Shown: positions 21,991 through 33,882 of the stretch, piece after piece
Numbering within the stretch: position 1 is the first letter of the stretch
Layout: every line of letters starts with the position of its first letter
Assembly (NCBI GenBank): GCA_017163975.1
Contig: JAFFSR010000307.1
Coordinates: forward strand, 1,471,001 to 1,535,000
Origin: Anastatus disparis
Lineage: Eukaryota > Arthropoda > Insecta > Hymenoptera > Eupelmidae
Direction of reading: 5' to 3'
Length of the DNA stretch: 64,000 nt
Made by a program: the position numbers and the translations under genes
Notes under the pieces: model-generated
Databases searched by the model: none
The model's input: only the letters and a program-made list of their open reading frames with translations
What the model was told of the DNA's origin: nothing

Positions 21991-24903
21991 GGACAGAGGC
22001 TCAGATTCGGGATACTCCATCGAAACGCCTCTTTATCTGTGATAACAGTTCAAGAAAGTATTTCTTAATCGTTTCTGGGGCAGAGGTCTCTATTATACCT
22101 AAACCATGGTTGAGTGAAGAACAGCCTCATGCACTCAAATTATATGCATCTAATAATACTCCGATTAATACGTATGGTTTGTCAAGGAAGGAACTTATTT
22201 TCGATTTAAGAAGGCCCATATCTTGGAATTTTTTGGTGGCAGATGTGCCATATGCAATAATGGGTGCTGATATTTTAGAGAATCATCATATGTTACCAGA
22301 TATCAGAAAGAGAGAGTTAATAGATAAAGAGACAGCACTCTTAGTTCCTTTAAGACAGAAAAGAATGAAAGAAATACAATTATATTTTATTGATCCGTCC
22401 CATAAGTTTCCATATTTGCTGTCGTAATATCCGAGCGTAGTTGTAGCAGCAGGAAATCTAACAAGGGTAAACCACGGTGTTGCGCTATATCAAAACTAAT
22501 GGACCACCAGTAGCACAAAATGCACGGAGGCTATCTCCAGAGAAGCTGGAAGCAGCAAAGAAGGAATTTAAAGCTCTTTGTAAATTCGGTACTTGCAAAC
22601 CATCTGAAAGCCCATGGGCTGGTCCTATTCATATGGTTAAGAAGAAAAATGGCGATTGGAGTATCTGTGGTGACTACAGACAACTTAACAAGGTCACAGT
22701 CCCAGACAGATATCCTGTGCCCAACATACAAGATTTTGCCATAGGACTAAACAATATGAAAATATTCTCATCATTAGATTTGCAAAAGGCATATCATCAA
22801 ATACTGGTGGAGAAAGACAGTATTCAAAGAACGGCAGTGATTACCCCGTTTGGGTTGTTTGAATATAATTATATGACATTGGTCTTAGAAATGCTGCACA
22901 ATCATTTCAAAGTTATGTAAATGAAGCTCTTGGAGACCTCAAGAATGTGTTTTGCTACATAGATGACATTCTAATCGCATCGGCAAACGAAGAAGAGCAA
23001 GGAGTGCATCTTCAATGGGTCCTAGAAAGATTCAAAAAATTCAATCTACACCTCAACATAGATAAATGTGTATTTGGTGTTAAAGAACTTACATTCCTGG
23101 GATATTTAATAAACGAAAAGGGATTTAAACCAACACCAAAAAAGGTCAAAGCCAGTAAAGAATACCGAAAGCCTAAAACTATCGATGGGATGCGCAGGTT
23201 TCTGGGTATGATCAATATCTACCTTAAAAGTCTGCCAAAGGCCGCCCAAAATCACAGATTGTTAAACAAATATGTAAAGGATGCAAAAAAGAAAGATAAA
23301 CGTCCTATTTAATGGACTGTTAAGACTAAGAAGGCGTTTGAAAGCGCTAATAAGAAATTGGTCGATGCATCGTATCTAACTTTTCCTGACGAAACAGCTG
23401 AAATACGAATCAGTACAAATTCCTTAGATTTTGCAATGGGTGCAGCCCTGGAGCAACATAATGATGGTGAATGGCAGCCGTTAGCATTCTTTTCCAGAAA
23501 GTTCTCACCAGCACAGCTAAATTATCATACTAATGACCAAGAGTTTACAGCAATTTATGAAGCGATAAGGTATTTCCATTATTACCTAGATGCCAGGAAG
23601 TTTAAAATCCACACTGATCACAAACCGCTAGTTCATGCGATGACACAGAGCGCTGACAAGGCAAGCTCAAGGCAAGTAAGCATACATTTCGGAATTTGAT
23701 TGTGAAATCTGTCAGGTGTCAGAAACCCGGTGGCAGACGCGTTGTCGCGCATAGACAGCATCTTTTCACCAACAGTATTTGACTGGAACGACCTAGAATT
23801 AATGTATCACCCTGACTTTGCTCAGGTATTAACTAGAATAGATGCATTCAGCGTACCAGCTTCGCAAACCCTAGCACAAGCTCAGAAGAGTGATAATCAA
23901 TTGGAGGATATAATCAAAGATTCACATCATCCATTGCACCTACAAAAGTTGAATTTCTCACAAGATCAGTTCGACGAAGCTCTCTATTGCGATTTACAAA
24001 GTCAAATTATTAGACCATATGTACCAAAAGATTTAAGACAAGAAATTTTTAATTTGTTCCATCAATCAGCAAATCCTTGTGCAAAAATCATAGAGAGTTG
24101 AGTCAGAAGGAAATTTGTATGGCCCAATATGCGAAGGGACATTACTAAATGTTGCAAATCATGTATTGCTTGTGACGAACGAAAATTACTCGGCATAATA
24201 AACTTATACCAGACCACTTTAAGGCGGTAGAGGATAGATTTACTCACGTGCACATTGATATAGTCGGTCCACTGCCTGAAAGCAGGAAGTGTAAATATAT
24301 TTTAACAATGATGGACCGCTACACAAGATGCAAAAGCTTTCTTCAATAATTGGATCTCGCGTTTTGGTGCACCTATGTACATAACCTCCGTTCAGGGTGT
24401 ACAGTTTGAATCACAAATTTTGACGCGTTGAAATTAATTAGTTGTTGGAGGATTCGTACGGCGCCATACCATCCTCAGTCTAACGGTATGATCGATAGAT
24501 AGCATAGAACATTAAAAAATGCCATCAAGCACAGACTTCTAACTGGGCTGATAAACTACCCAGCATTTTGCTAGGGTTGTGTATTAGCACCAAAAAAGAT
24601 GTTGACGCATGCCCAACAGATTTAGTATACGGTACATATTTAAGAGTACCTGGAGAGTTTTGCGCATACGGCGAATCCAAACCTAATAAACGTTTTTTTC
24701 TGCAAGAGTTCAGGGAATACATGAGGTAACTGCAACCTATCCCAGTGTCCCATAGTAAAAATATTAAACCTTTCATGTTCAAGGACCTCGAAACATGCAC
24801 TCCCGTCTTTTACAGGTGAAAAGCATTAAAAACAGGCCTAAATAGACCATACACTGGTCCTCATAAAATCGTAGAAAGGAAATAGAATGGAAAAGACATC
24901 GTA
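21991..24903 (+). pseudogene. pol: Gypsy-2 pol (protease, RT, RNase H, integrase), broken
   Basis: Order of domains is canonical. Protease at about 22040-22330: the active-site motif reads IVSGAEVSIIP, with Val where the catalytic Asp should be, and the flap end AIMGADILENHHML is present. RT at 22477-23312: CGDYRQLN, FSSLDLQKAYHQI, a frame change near 22900, then YIDDIL, so the catalytic Asp pair is intact. RNase H at 23358-23699 (ISTNSLDFAMGAAL, KIHTDHKPL). Integrase at 23720-24900: VADALSRIDSIF, DIVGPLPESRKCK and then a decayed core with stops. The tail includes YTGPHKIVERK, the usual C-terminal module, followed by a TAG at 24883. At least four frame changes or stops. It belongs to a different gypsy lineage from Gypsy-1. 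Confidence 0.92.
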
Positions 24904-26146
24904 ATAGACATCAATATACAACAGAAATTAGTAAATATAAAATTAGTAAAACCAGCTCATTATGTAACTGACGAGATCGACGATAAGGTCGACAATAATG
25001 ACAAAAGCCAGACTGTAGTCGAGATGCATCACACTGATGATGATTCGCAAGTCCAGGAAACACAAGCAACGACCAAAAGCCAAAGAAGGATAAGGTTCAG
25101 TGAGGAGGTTGAAATCCAGACCTATCACAGACCTATACCTGAACAAACAGTTCACAAAGAAGTGACACCTGTACCGATTAACAGAGTAGTGACGGCTTGT
25201 GATGGCGATAAATGGTACATCGATGAGGAAATTAACAAAAATGATCTACACCGAGTCTACAAAGATATATCAATTCAATCAGACGTAGTGGAAGATCGCG
25301 TGGCGATTATTAAAGTTAAGCCTGAAATAGACAGTACAATATCTAACGAGGTAGAATCCATGCTACGCTACGCTACCACAGAGCATCGCCACCAATATAT
25401 GAGAGACAACGAAGTTCTCTATATAGGATTACCTTTATTAGTGGGCTCAAGATCGTACCAATTTAGAAAAAATAAATATAAAGTTGCCATTTCGAGCAAT
25501 TGGACGAAAATTTAAACCAAATATTAAATAAGAACAATAAAAAAATCAGTATTGCAGACACCTGTCAGTTAGCTTGGCAGATGTTATGTAATATAGAGTA
25601 CATACATGATGCAAGATTTGTACACACAGACATCAGACCCAGTAAGATGGTCTTGGACAACAGGACGAAGAATCAAATTTATTTGGTAGGCCTGGGCTTG
25701 ATTTCTCCGATTAAAGGGAAACAAGTCGAGCCAATACATAATAATTAAGAAAGATTAATTTATTTAAGTCACGATAAACACGTCCATGTTACGTCTCCGC
25801 GAAGTGACATAGAAAGCTTATTATATATACTTATAACATGTCCGGCTGGTAAACTTCCTTGGAAAAACCTGGATCGCGAAATTGCTGTTTTAGTAAGCAA
25901 ATTACAAGCATTTAATAACTATAAAATGTTCTTGACAAACTGTTTTAAAGACAGAGATGTATCATTATTCCTTAAATATTTCATGGAGTGCATAAGGATG
26001 ATTAAAATTAACGATACACTCCAATACCATGAACCAAGGAATATTTTTTACGTGACAGCGGCAGAATGTAACCATCTGCCTATTATGGACTTTGACTTCA
26101 CTCGAACCTGTGAGGAGACTTGTAATAAGAGGTCAACTCAGGCTTG
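24904..26146 (+). pseudogene. Gypsy-2 integrase tail continuous with a VRK-like protein kinase
   Basis: A 203-codon stop-free frame starts in the integrase tail (IKLVKPAHYV near 24940), passes through a basic/proline linker (SQRRIRFSEEVEIQ) and enters a kinase N-lobe near 25200 (DGDKWYIDEEI). The N-lobe has a Lys in VAIIKVKPE and an alpha-C Glu in NEVESML, but the glycine loop is lost. A frame change near 25490 leads to LDENLNQIL, then YIHDARFVHTDIRPSK (catalytic loop, HxD kept) and YLVGLGL, where the DFG Asp is Gly. After TAA at 25746 the same frame continues: RSDIESLLYILIT ... KLPWKNL, then LTNCFKDRD. Order and wording match vaccinia-related kinases (VRK/CK1 group). It would be catalytically dead. 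Whether the element truly carried the kinase, or the two were joined by a later rearrangement, is open. Confidence 0.75.
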
Positions 26147-26435
26147 AGGCAGATTAGTTCTCTACCCTCTTTGAGCAGGAGACGACCAGGATGTGTGATC
26201 TCTGACAGGAGGAATGATATAGCACGTATATATATATTATTGTAAGAAACAAGCACATAGAAAAATTTTAAAAAATAAAAGCGCTTAAAAGACTAGTCAT
26301 TAAAATACAGTAAATAAAATAAAAAAAATATAATAATAATATAGTTTTAAGGAGCCCATGTAAATAAATGTAGCTAAATAGACTCGGAATCTGTTAGAAT
26401 CCACGATTGTAAATAGTTGTAAATGTTCTTTTAGG
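26147..26435. other. A/T-rich spacer after the kinase
   Basis: Contains a purine stretch (gacaggaggaatgatatag near 26200) that could be a gypsy polypurine tract before an LTR, several AATAAA-like signals (26273-26320) and a T-rich stretch ending TTTTAG at 26433. No LTR pair can be shown. Confidence 0.3.
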
Positions 26436-27290
26436 ATGGCGAAAGAAATTCAGGAAGTGCGGAAACAATTAGCGAAGTTCAAGAAGAATGTGTGCAGTGA
26501 ATCAGCTTAACATGACTGTTTATGGCTGATTTAATGCTGGAAGAATTTGAGACTGAATTACAGAGTTCTCAAGAAGCTAAGAAGCTCAGATTATCTATGC
26601 GAACGAGCAACACATTTAGTCGTGAAGCAAACACATACAAATCGCAACTTCCTGTTTTATTTAAGGATAAAACTCCAGTATTAAGATTTTATGTATAATT
26701 TATACTGTTAGCCAAAAATCGACCAGCTGAAAAATTTTTTCGAGGAAAATGAACTTGACAACTTTTATGTAGAAAAAATCTTAAAAAGGAAGGATTAATG
26801 GTTCGCCTTAATTGAATGCCAGACATTAGCCAGCTCATGCAAATTTCAAGTAAAATCAGCAAAGAATCAGCTAATCTGGAATTACAAAGGTGGATCGGTC
26901 AGTAGAATCAAAGTTAAACCAGAAGAAACGGGTCAGTTGGATGGGTTAGAGATAAAGGATAAAAAGCCAAGGACAAACGTCTTTGAAGAAAATGTCTGCA
27001 GAACAATTACCAACGAATTATTGATTAAAAAAATTTGTCAACATCTAGAGCCAGAAGATTTCTTTGATTTTTACAAAGTAACCCATTTTAGCACCTGTTT
27101 TGATGGTCTTGTAACTGAGTTCGATTCAAACATATCGAGGTACCAAGTTAGTAATGGCAAGCGGCTGATGCACAGAGATGCAGGGAATTTTAAGTTTAAA
27201 AGCATGAAATTTACTAAGGTTAGTCCATCCATAGTGAACAAAGTCATCTATATTCAGAGCAAGGTCTGGTTGGACAGTAAGAAGATTTAG
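26436..27290 (+). pseudogene. F-box-like N-terminal part of a degraded gene
   Basis: An ATG at 26436 (MAKEIQEVRKQLAKFKKNV) follows a splice-acceptor-like T-rich stretch. The frame is then broken by stops and shifts up to about 26860. From 26850 one frame is open to TAG at 27288 and includes NELLIKKICQHLEPEDFFDF near 27017, which resembles the F-box pattern (helix, LxxLxPxDxxxxxxV). F-box proteins bind SKP1 in ubiquitin ligases. With the LRR-like frame at 27434 it would form the common F-box plus LRR layout. The call rests on pattern only; no family match could be run. Confidence 0.35.
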
Positions 27291-27433
27291 TTGGATAGAC
27301 CAGATGTAGCTGACGTCGTAACTTGTAGACGGACGCTGGATCTGGTCGCCATAAGGTTTAATGTCAACGAACTTAGATTAGACAAAAAAGTGGATTAGAT
27401 CGACGATGATCTCTGGGTCGGGGTCTCGTGTGA

Positions 27434-28177
27434 TTTTATGTACAAAATAAAAGTTTAATTAGATTGAAAGCGTTAAGATTAGAATCTTTTGTAAATATTA
27501 CTACTTTAAGTATAGTTAAGTGTAAAAAGATTTTAGTACAAGAACTGCGCACTTATTTAGATAGAAACAAAACATTAGCTAGTTTAATGTTAAGAGATTG
27601 CATTGACCAAGATGCTTAAGTGAGTAGGATTTTAGAGACTGTATGGAACGGCAAAAACGCACTAAAAGAATTAAATTTTGATTACACTATGCGTACAGAA
27701 AAATATATACTTTTTGCGTACAGTCCGTCTTTAAAAATAGCTTATACATCAGAGAAAGTTAGTTTTAAAAATAATGGTAACATAGACGATATTTTAAATG
27801 CGTTAGTGGCATGTTTGCCGAATGTAAAATAACTCGATTTAACAAATGTAGTTGCCAGAGACCTCATTAACTTACATAATTGTAAAGATTTAGCAATAGT
27901 GTATATTAATTATAATATTTCTTTAAACCCAACATTTGAATCATTGCAATTAGAGAAATAAGTAAAATTACCTATAAATAATTTGCTTGGTGAAAAGAAG
28001 ACAAAAGTATTACGTTTAGATTTTTCAATTAGAATTTTTGCTTTAAATAATGAAGTCTATATTAAATTAAGTAAATGCAATGTTTTACAAAAAAACAAAC
28101 AAAACAAAATTTTTTCTTCAAAGAAAGTAAGGTGGATTCAAACACCTGAGCAATTGGAAATTTTATACCTAGCGTAA
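27434..28177 (+). pseudogene. LRR-like C-terminal part of the same degraded gene
   Basis: Frame open from 27434 with stop codons at 27617 and 27830 and one frame change near 27965. Leucine-rich-repeat spacing is visible: IRLKALRLESFVNITTLSI, then KTLASLMLRDCI, NALKELNFDYT, LVACLPNVK and TKVLRLDFSI, at about 25-residue intervals. It lies right after the F-box-like piece and right before the Polinton polymerase, in the same orientation. It could be cargo of either mobile element or a separate captured gene. Confidence 0.4.
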
Positions 28178-28189
28178 AAATAAAAAGTT

Positions 28190-31100
28190 TTTTCCACGTA
28201 CATAAATCTTTATCGCACAAGCAATTAAAAATCATTTCATTATAATAAGTTTTTGCTAGAACAAACTTTCGTACTCTTGAACATCTTTTATAATTAAAAA
28301 GCTTTCGAACTGCGTAAAAAAGTAAAATTGATTTTTCTACGTATGTAAAACAGATTTGTGAAAACTTTTGTATTGCTTGCGTATAAAGAAATGTAATTGC
28401 GTTTCAAAAAAGAAATTGTACACGTGACACTATTTTAAATTTAACTGGCATCACTAAAAGTTAATTTTTCTGCAAATACTGTAACATTAAATATTTTCTT
28501 GTAAATATGCATAAGTGTTCGTCAATTTGTTCTAGCTGCTTTGTATCATCACCTTGTGAAACTGAAAACGTTGAATTAATAAAATGAAACGATTGCAATA
28601 GAGATTCTTTTTTACGAATTTGTTTTAACAAGCATAAAACAGTCGGTAGTTACAAAAAAAATAACAAAAAACTGTGCGATGTTTTTTAAGCATGTCTTCG
28701 TTGCTGTAAAAGAATCAATAAAATTGAAGATGACCATGTATGCGGGGTCAATTGGTGTAGCACATGTCGTAGAAAACAATGTGAACGATTTATGTTATAT
28801 ATCGACAATTCCATCCGTTAAAAAAAGAAATTCGTTTATATTCTACGATTTGGAAACCCGGCAAGACATATCGTATAGGGATAGCTCCAGTATAAAAATA
28901 CATGTACCAAACCTTTGCGTAGTACATCATGTATAGATGTCAAAAATATAGGTACTTTTTGCTCTACATGCGGTGTACGCGAATTTGTTTTTTGGGATGA
29001 TCCCGTCAAGCGTGTACTCGAAATTGCTATTCGTAAAAAACGTGTTTTGAGCAAATAATATGCATTGCGCATAACTCCGGAGGCTTTAACGGTCGATTTA
29101 TTTTAAGAGATATCAAGGAAAATACATCTTACGTGTTAAACGTAATTTTAAACAAGCAGAGTATTATCATGCTTCAATGTGGTAAGACTAACTAGGAGAG
29201 TGTCACACCTCCGGATCACGGATTTTGCTCAAACTTCGGGATAAGTTTTTAGATGATAAAATATGAAAAAAGCTAAAGTTGTAGTCATAAACACTCAATA
29301 TTTCCCTAGTTACAGACAATTGAAGAAAATCACTGAAAAAGTTACTAGATTTTTAAACGCATATAGTTCTTTAGCATTGATAGCTAGAAGCTTAAACCTT
29401 TTTTTAAATTAAAGCTGAGCTTAAATCCTTTCAAAATAGTAGTTATGTCATGTAAAAATATTATTTTTTCCAAAGTTATAGCGTAATAAAGATTAAACCT
29501 GAATTTTTATTTTAAAATATTACTTAATAATAAAAGCTAAAATTAGGTCCAATCTTTATTACGCTATAGCTTTGAGAAAAAATAATATTTTGATGCGTTG
29601 TAACTACTGTTTCGAAAGGATTTGAGCTCAGTTTTAATTTGAAAAACGGTTTAAGCTTCTAGCTATCAATGCTAAAACGCTATATGCGTTTAAAAATCTA
29701 GTAACTTTTTTAGTGATTTTCTTCAATTGCCTGTAACTAGGGAAATATTGAGTGCTTATGACTATAACTTTAGCTTTTTTCATATTTTATCATCTGGAAA
29801 CTTATCCCGAAGTTAGAGCAAAATCTGTGATCCGGAGGTGTGACACTCTCCTAGTAAGTTTATTAATAGCTTAAACTACTTCCACATGAGTTTGAGCACG
29901 CTTCCAAAGGCTTTTGGCCTACCAGCATCTAGTCAAAAAGGTTACTTTCCACACCTGTCTAATACACAGGAAAATCATAACTATACAGGACCTTTACCAG
30001 ATGTTAAATATTACGCTATGAACACAACGCCTCTTTCCGAGAGAGTTTAATTCTTCACGTAGTATAACGAGAATGTAGGTAACTATAAATTCGATTTTAA
30101 ACGTTAAATCGTAGAATATTGTCATATGGTTGAAGAAATTTTAAGGCGATCATGTATAGCCTTCAGACAAATATTTCTAGAATGCGGGAATACATGCCCG
30201 TTCACAAAAACTGTAACTATAGCATCCGCGTGTTCAACGGTATACAGAAAAATTATTTGCAAAAAAATACTATCAATGCTATATCATCTGGTGGTTATCG
30301 ATGGGGTGACAAGCACTCGAAAAAATCCCTATAATGGTTAGTGCAGTGTTAACGTGAGCTCGGTAGAGAAATAGCTCACGCCCGTAGAGCACGTTAAGTC
30401 ATGCTACTAAAGAGATTTCGCGTTGACAGTTTCTTAGCAACAGATCAAAATTCACCAAATCAAAAGGGTATTGTATTCGAGTATCAGGGTCGCTTCGTCC
30501 ATGGTTGCCCCAAATGCTTTCCAAATAATCGTAAGCAGTGATTGTCTTACGGTCGCACGTTTAACGAGATTTTTGAAAACGTGGTAAGAAAAATAGAAAA
30601 AATAAAATCATTCGGGTACGAAGTTTGCGAGATGCGGGAGTGTGAATTTGATCGTATCAAAAGCGAGAACTCTGATATAAGAAATTACGTAAGTAATCAC
30701 CCCATAATGCTACGTATAACTTTGGATCCACAGGACGAATTTTTTGGCGGTAGACGGAAAGTTTTGTCACTTAGTGCAGAGTTGGTCAGGGAGAAAAAAC
30801 TAAATATACGGATATTGCTCCCTCTACCCTTACGTGTATAAGCGTGGGCGATTTCCTTTTGGACATCCACGTATTTTTTCGTGTGAAGAAAGTGACATCA
30901 GGTAACAATAACGATTTTTCAAGCGTCAAAGGTTTGATTAAATTCAAAGTGCTACCGCCGCGTAATTTGTATATACCGCTGTTTCCTATTAATATGCACA
31001 ATCGACTACTTTTGGTGCTATGTTGTTCTTGCTGTGAAGAAATGCGTCAAGGAGATTGTAATCATAAAAATGTAAAAGATCGCGAATTCACAGGTATTTG

Positions 31101-32153
31101 GGTTGTCGATGAAATGCGTAAAGCCGTTGAACTAGGGTATTGTATAACTGAAATATATATCATTTGACGAATATGAAATGACGCAGTTTGACCAAGTGAC
31201 TACAAGTGGTGGACTCCTTTCTGAATACGTAAACACCTTTCTAAAGATCAAACAGGAGGCTAGCGGTTGGCCTTCTTAGTGTATCGATGACGCTAGTAAA
31301 AATCAATATATCAAACAGTATGAAATAGATGAAGGTATTCGTATAGATAAGGAGAAAATTGAGAAAAATTCGGGGTTAAGAGCTGTTGAAAACTCTGTCT
31401 CAATTCCTTCTGGGGTAAATTTAGACAGCGTAGTAATTTAAAGCAAACGGATATGATAAAGAAGTGTACGATATACTTCCTGTGAATAATGAAATTTTGT
31501 ATGCCAACTGGCAATACAAAGAGGAAGCATCACTTACTGTAGCATATGCCATTGTCGTTATTGCGGCTTATACGACGACTCAAGCTAGATTAAAACCTTA
31601 TGAGAATCTAGAAAAATTAAGAAGACGCGATTTATATTGCGATACCGAATCGTGTATATTTATATCCAAAGATAATGAAATCGGGGAATGTAATCCGGTC
31701 GAGGGTACAAAGCTCGTTGACATGACCGACGTGTTGACGGTCTATGGAGAGGGTGCGTATATACAACATTTCATTTTAGTGAGTCCGAAATTTTATGCTT
31801 ATCGCGCTGTAAACCTTAATGGTAAAATATTTCAATGCTGTAAGGTTAAAGGTATAACTTCAAATTTTTCTATTGGGTTAAAAATAAATTTTGAATGTAT
31901 CAATAAATTGATTATTGATGCATTTCGCAGTACCTTGAATCCCCATAATGATTATAAAAATCAAATAGATGACGAGGTCAAGCGAAAAAATAAAGCATGC
32001 AAAAAAATTAAATTAAATTTTCAAAGTATACGGCGTACAAATATGCATAAGGTTGCTACACGTCCGAAGCTTAAAACTTGTTACGTGGTTCGAGAAAAGA
32101 AACGTTATATTAATCCTAGACTTTCTCTACCATTTGGTTATAAGAAAACTTGA
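28190..32153 (+). pseudogene. polB: Polinton protein-primed DNA polymerase B, broken and interrupted
   Basis: Replicative polymerase of Polintons. The N-terminal zinc-binding region is seen at 28460-28800 (FFCKYCNIKY, CSSICSSC, CNRDSFLRICF, CGVNWCSTC). The 3'-5' exonuclease starts with YDLETRQD at 28843, and a second exonuclease box has AHNSGGFNGRF, where the usual Asp is Asn. The foldback element at 29192-29854 splits it; coding resumes with the conserved SLNYFHM. The palm follows at 30130-31450 with several shifts (FFGGRR at 30744, then a scrambled motif A, SGGLLSEYVNTF at 31208). Motif C reads YCDTES at 31633, with Glu for the second Asp. The last 229 codons (31464-32153) are open and end in the usual basic tail and PFGYKK. 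At least eight breaks. Identity is certain; function is lost. Confidence 0.92.
29192..29854. mobile_element. Foldback element, copy B, inside polB
   Basis: A 663 bp palindrome starting CTAGGAGAGTGTCACACCTC and ending as its mirror. Flanked by a perfect TAA duplication (29189-29191 and 29855-29857). Arms of about 300 bp carry the block gatcacggattttgctcaaa and, inside, aataatattttt segments. Taking out the element plus one TAA puts the polymerase coding back in one frame, so it entered a coding copy, or one still in frame at that point. Confidence 0.92.
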
Positions 32154-32809
32154 GCAATATTTTATGTAATAATGAAAAATATGTATATATTCTATTGTAA
32201 ATAAAAATATTAAATGGAATTTTATTTTTTATCTAACTTTTACTCTTATTCAAAAAAATTTTCAATTATAAATTATAATGTTAAAGTAAATATATTATCG
32301 AGAGACACGAAAAATTAGCGGATTATCACGCGTGACTCCACCGCGTCAAGAAGCTGATGTTTAAACACACGCGAAATTAGCTGATAAGCGGTCCTACGGA
32401 GTGTTGTAGAACGGTATTTGTGAAGCGATTTTTCGCAAACTTCCCTCGTATTTGCGATGTAAAATTTGAATTTGGTGGAAAACAAGAAACCATTGGAAAA
32501 CAAGTGCTGTTGGTAATCTTTCAAAGTGGGATAACACAGATCGTGTAAGGATAGAATGTAGCATGATACCGCATTCTAATATTATAGACTTAATCAGTGA
32601 CGTTTTGAAAAGAAAAAATCTCTTACTCCACCTGCCGGAAGAGCACAAATGAAAAGATTTTTATCTTTGTCAGAAACGCCGTTCAAAATTTGTCGGTAAT
32701 ACAGATGTGTTACAGCAGTATGAGACATTAGATGCTGAAAAGTCTAATAATAAACGAAAGCGAAAAGTTTTAGCATATAAAAATGTTTTTTGAAAAAATA
32801 TATTACGAT
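32154..32809. other. Degraded Polinton interval between polB and integrase
   Basis: No frame is convincingly conserved. Small open stretches exist on both strands (for example IPHSNIIDLISDVLKRKN near 32568 on the plus strand). A small Polinton gene may lie here, since such elements often have one next to the integrase, but I cannot name it. Confidence 0.3.
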
Positions 32810-33861
32810 ACTTCACACTAGGCTGGATACGCTGGCACCCGCAATTTAATTTGTAAAAGTACTCAGAATAATAATAAAAAAGAAAAAGAGCGTATTTATG
32901 AGTAGTTCGGTAACCAGGATGCTTGACGCTACACAAGCCTATTCATCGAAGATTTCCAAGATTAAGATATAACGTAACAAATATCGATGATTGCTGGGAG
33001 ATAGACTTGTGTGATATGCAATCTTTCAAAGAATATAACGATAGCTACTGTTGCCTACTTGTCGTCATAGATATTCTTAGCAAATATGCTTGGGTAGAGG
33101 CGCTCCGAGATAAAAGTAACCGTAGTGTCACCATAGCTTTTAAGAAGATTCTTAAGAGGGCAAATGGACGGATTTCTGTAACTATACAATCGAACAGGGG
33201 TAAAGAGTTTATAAATTCTTCTTTTCAAGAGTACTTAAAGAAGCGAAATCTAAATTTTCGCACAGCGCGCAATCCAGACATCAAAGCAGCCATTGTAGAG
33301 CGTTTAAATCGCACGCTCAAGGAACGAATGTATAAATATATTACACACAAAAATACACACAGATACATCGATGTAATACAAAATATCGTCGATGCGTAAG
33401 ATAACAATTTACATACGGGAATTAAGATGGTAGCTGTAGATGTACCTATTAATAACGCATTTACAGCAAGGAAAAATTTAGAAAAAAGAGCTCTTAGTCC
33501 GCGAAAACCATCACACGTACCTATATACACGCAGGGCTCTTACGTACGCGACAGTCGTTCGAAAGGCACGTTCGAGAAAGGATATGAAAAAATTACAGAG
33601 GAGAAATTTTCAAAATTTCACAAATATCAAGACGACAACAGCTATACACATACGAATTGACAGATTTAAATGGTGAAAAGATTTATGGCTCTCTTACCTA
33701 GAGTAGCTAGTCGAAGTTAGAAGAAAGCGCTTAGCAGAAACAGAAAAGTTTAAAATCGAACGTATAATACGTAATAAAGGACGAGGACCGAACAAAAAAG
33801 TTCTCGTAAAGTGCTACGGATACACAGAAAAATATAATTTTTAGATTAAGCGAGTAAATTG
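32810..33861 (+). pseudogene. int: Polinton integrase with chromodomain-like tail, broken
   Basis: Retroviral-type DDE integrase that inserts the element. Before the open frame, a degraded start is visible (AGYAGTRNLI near 32820). The frame at 32923-33399 gives TLHKPIHRRF, then the core: EIDLCDMQ (first Asp), DILSKYAWVEAL, IQSNRGKEF (the second Asp is Asn) and AAIVERLNRTLKERM (Glu kept). A stop at 33397 is followed by 77 in-frame codons. The tail at about 33740-33840 resembles a chromodomain (FKIERIIRNKGRGPNK, then VKCYGYTEKYNF followed by TAG where Trp is expected). Frame changes lie near 33650 and 33720. Such tails may guide insertion to chromatin marks. Confidence 0.9.
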
Positions 33862-33882
33862 ACTTCAATTAAAAATTAAGAA

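Noticed and set aside
32315..32648. Two overlapping minus-strand frames between Polinton polB and integrase
   Set aside because: All Polinton genes here are on the plus strand and neither frame has a recognisable pattern.
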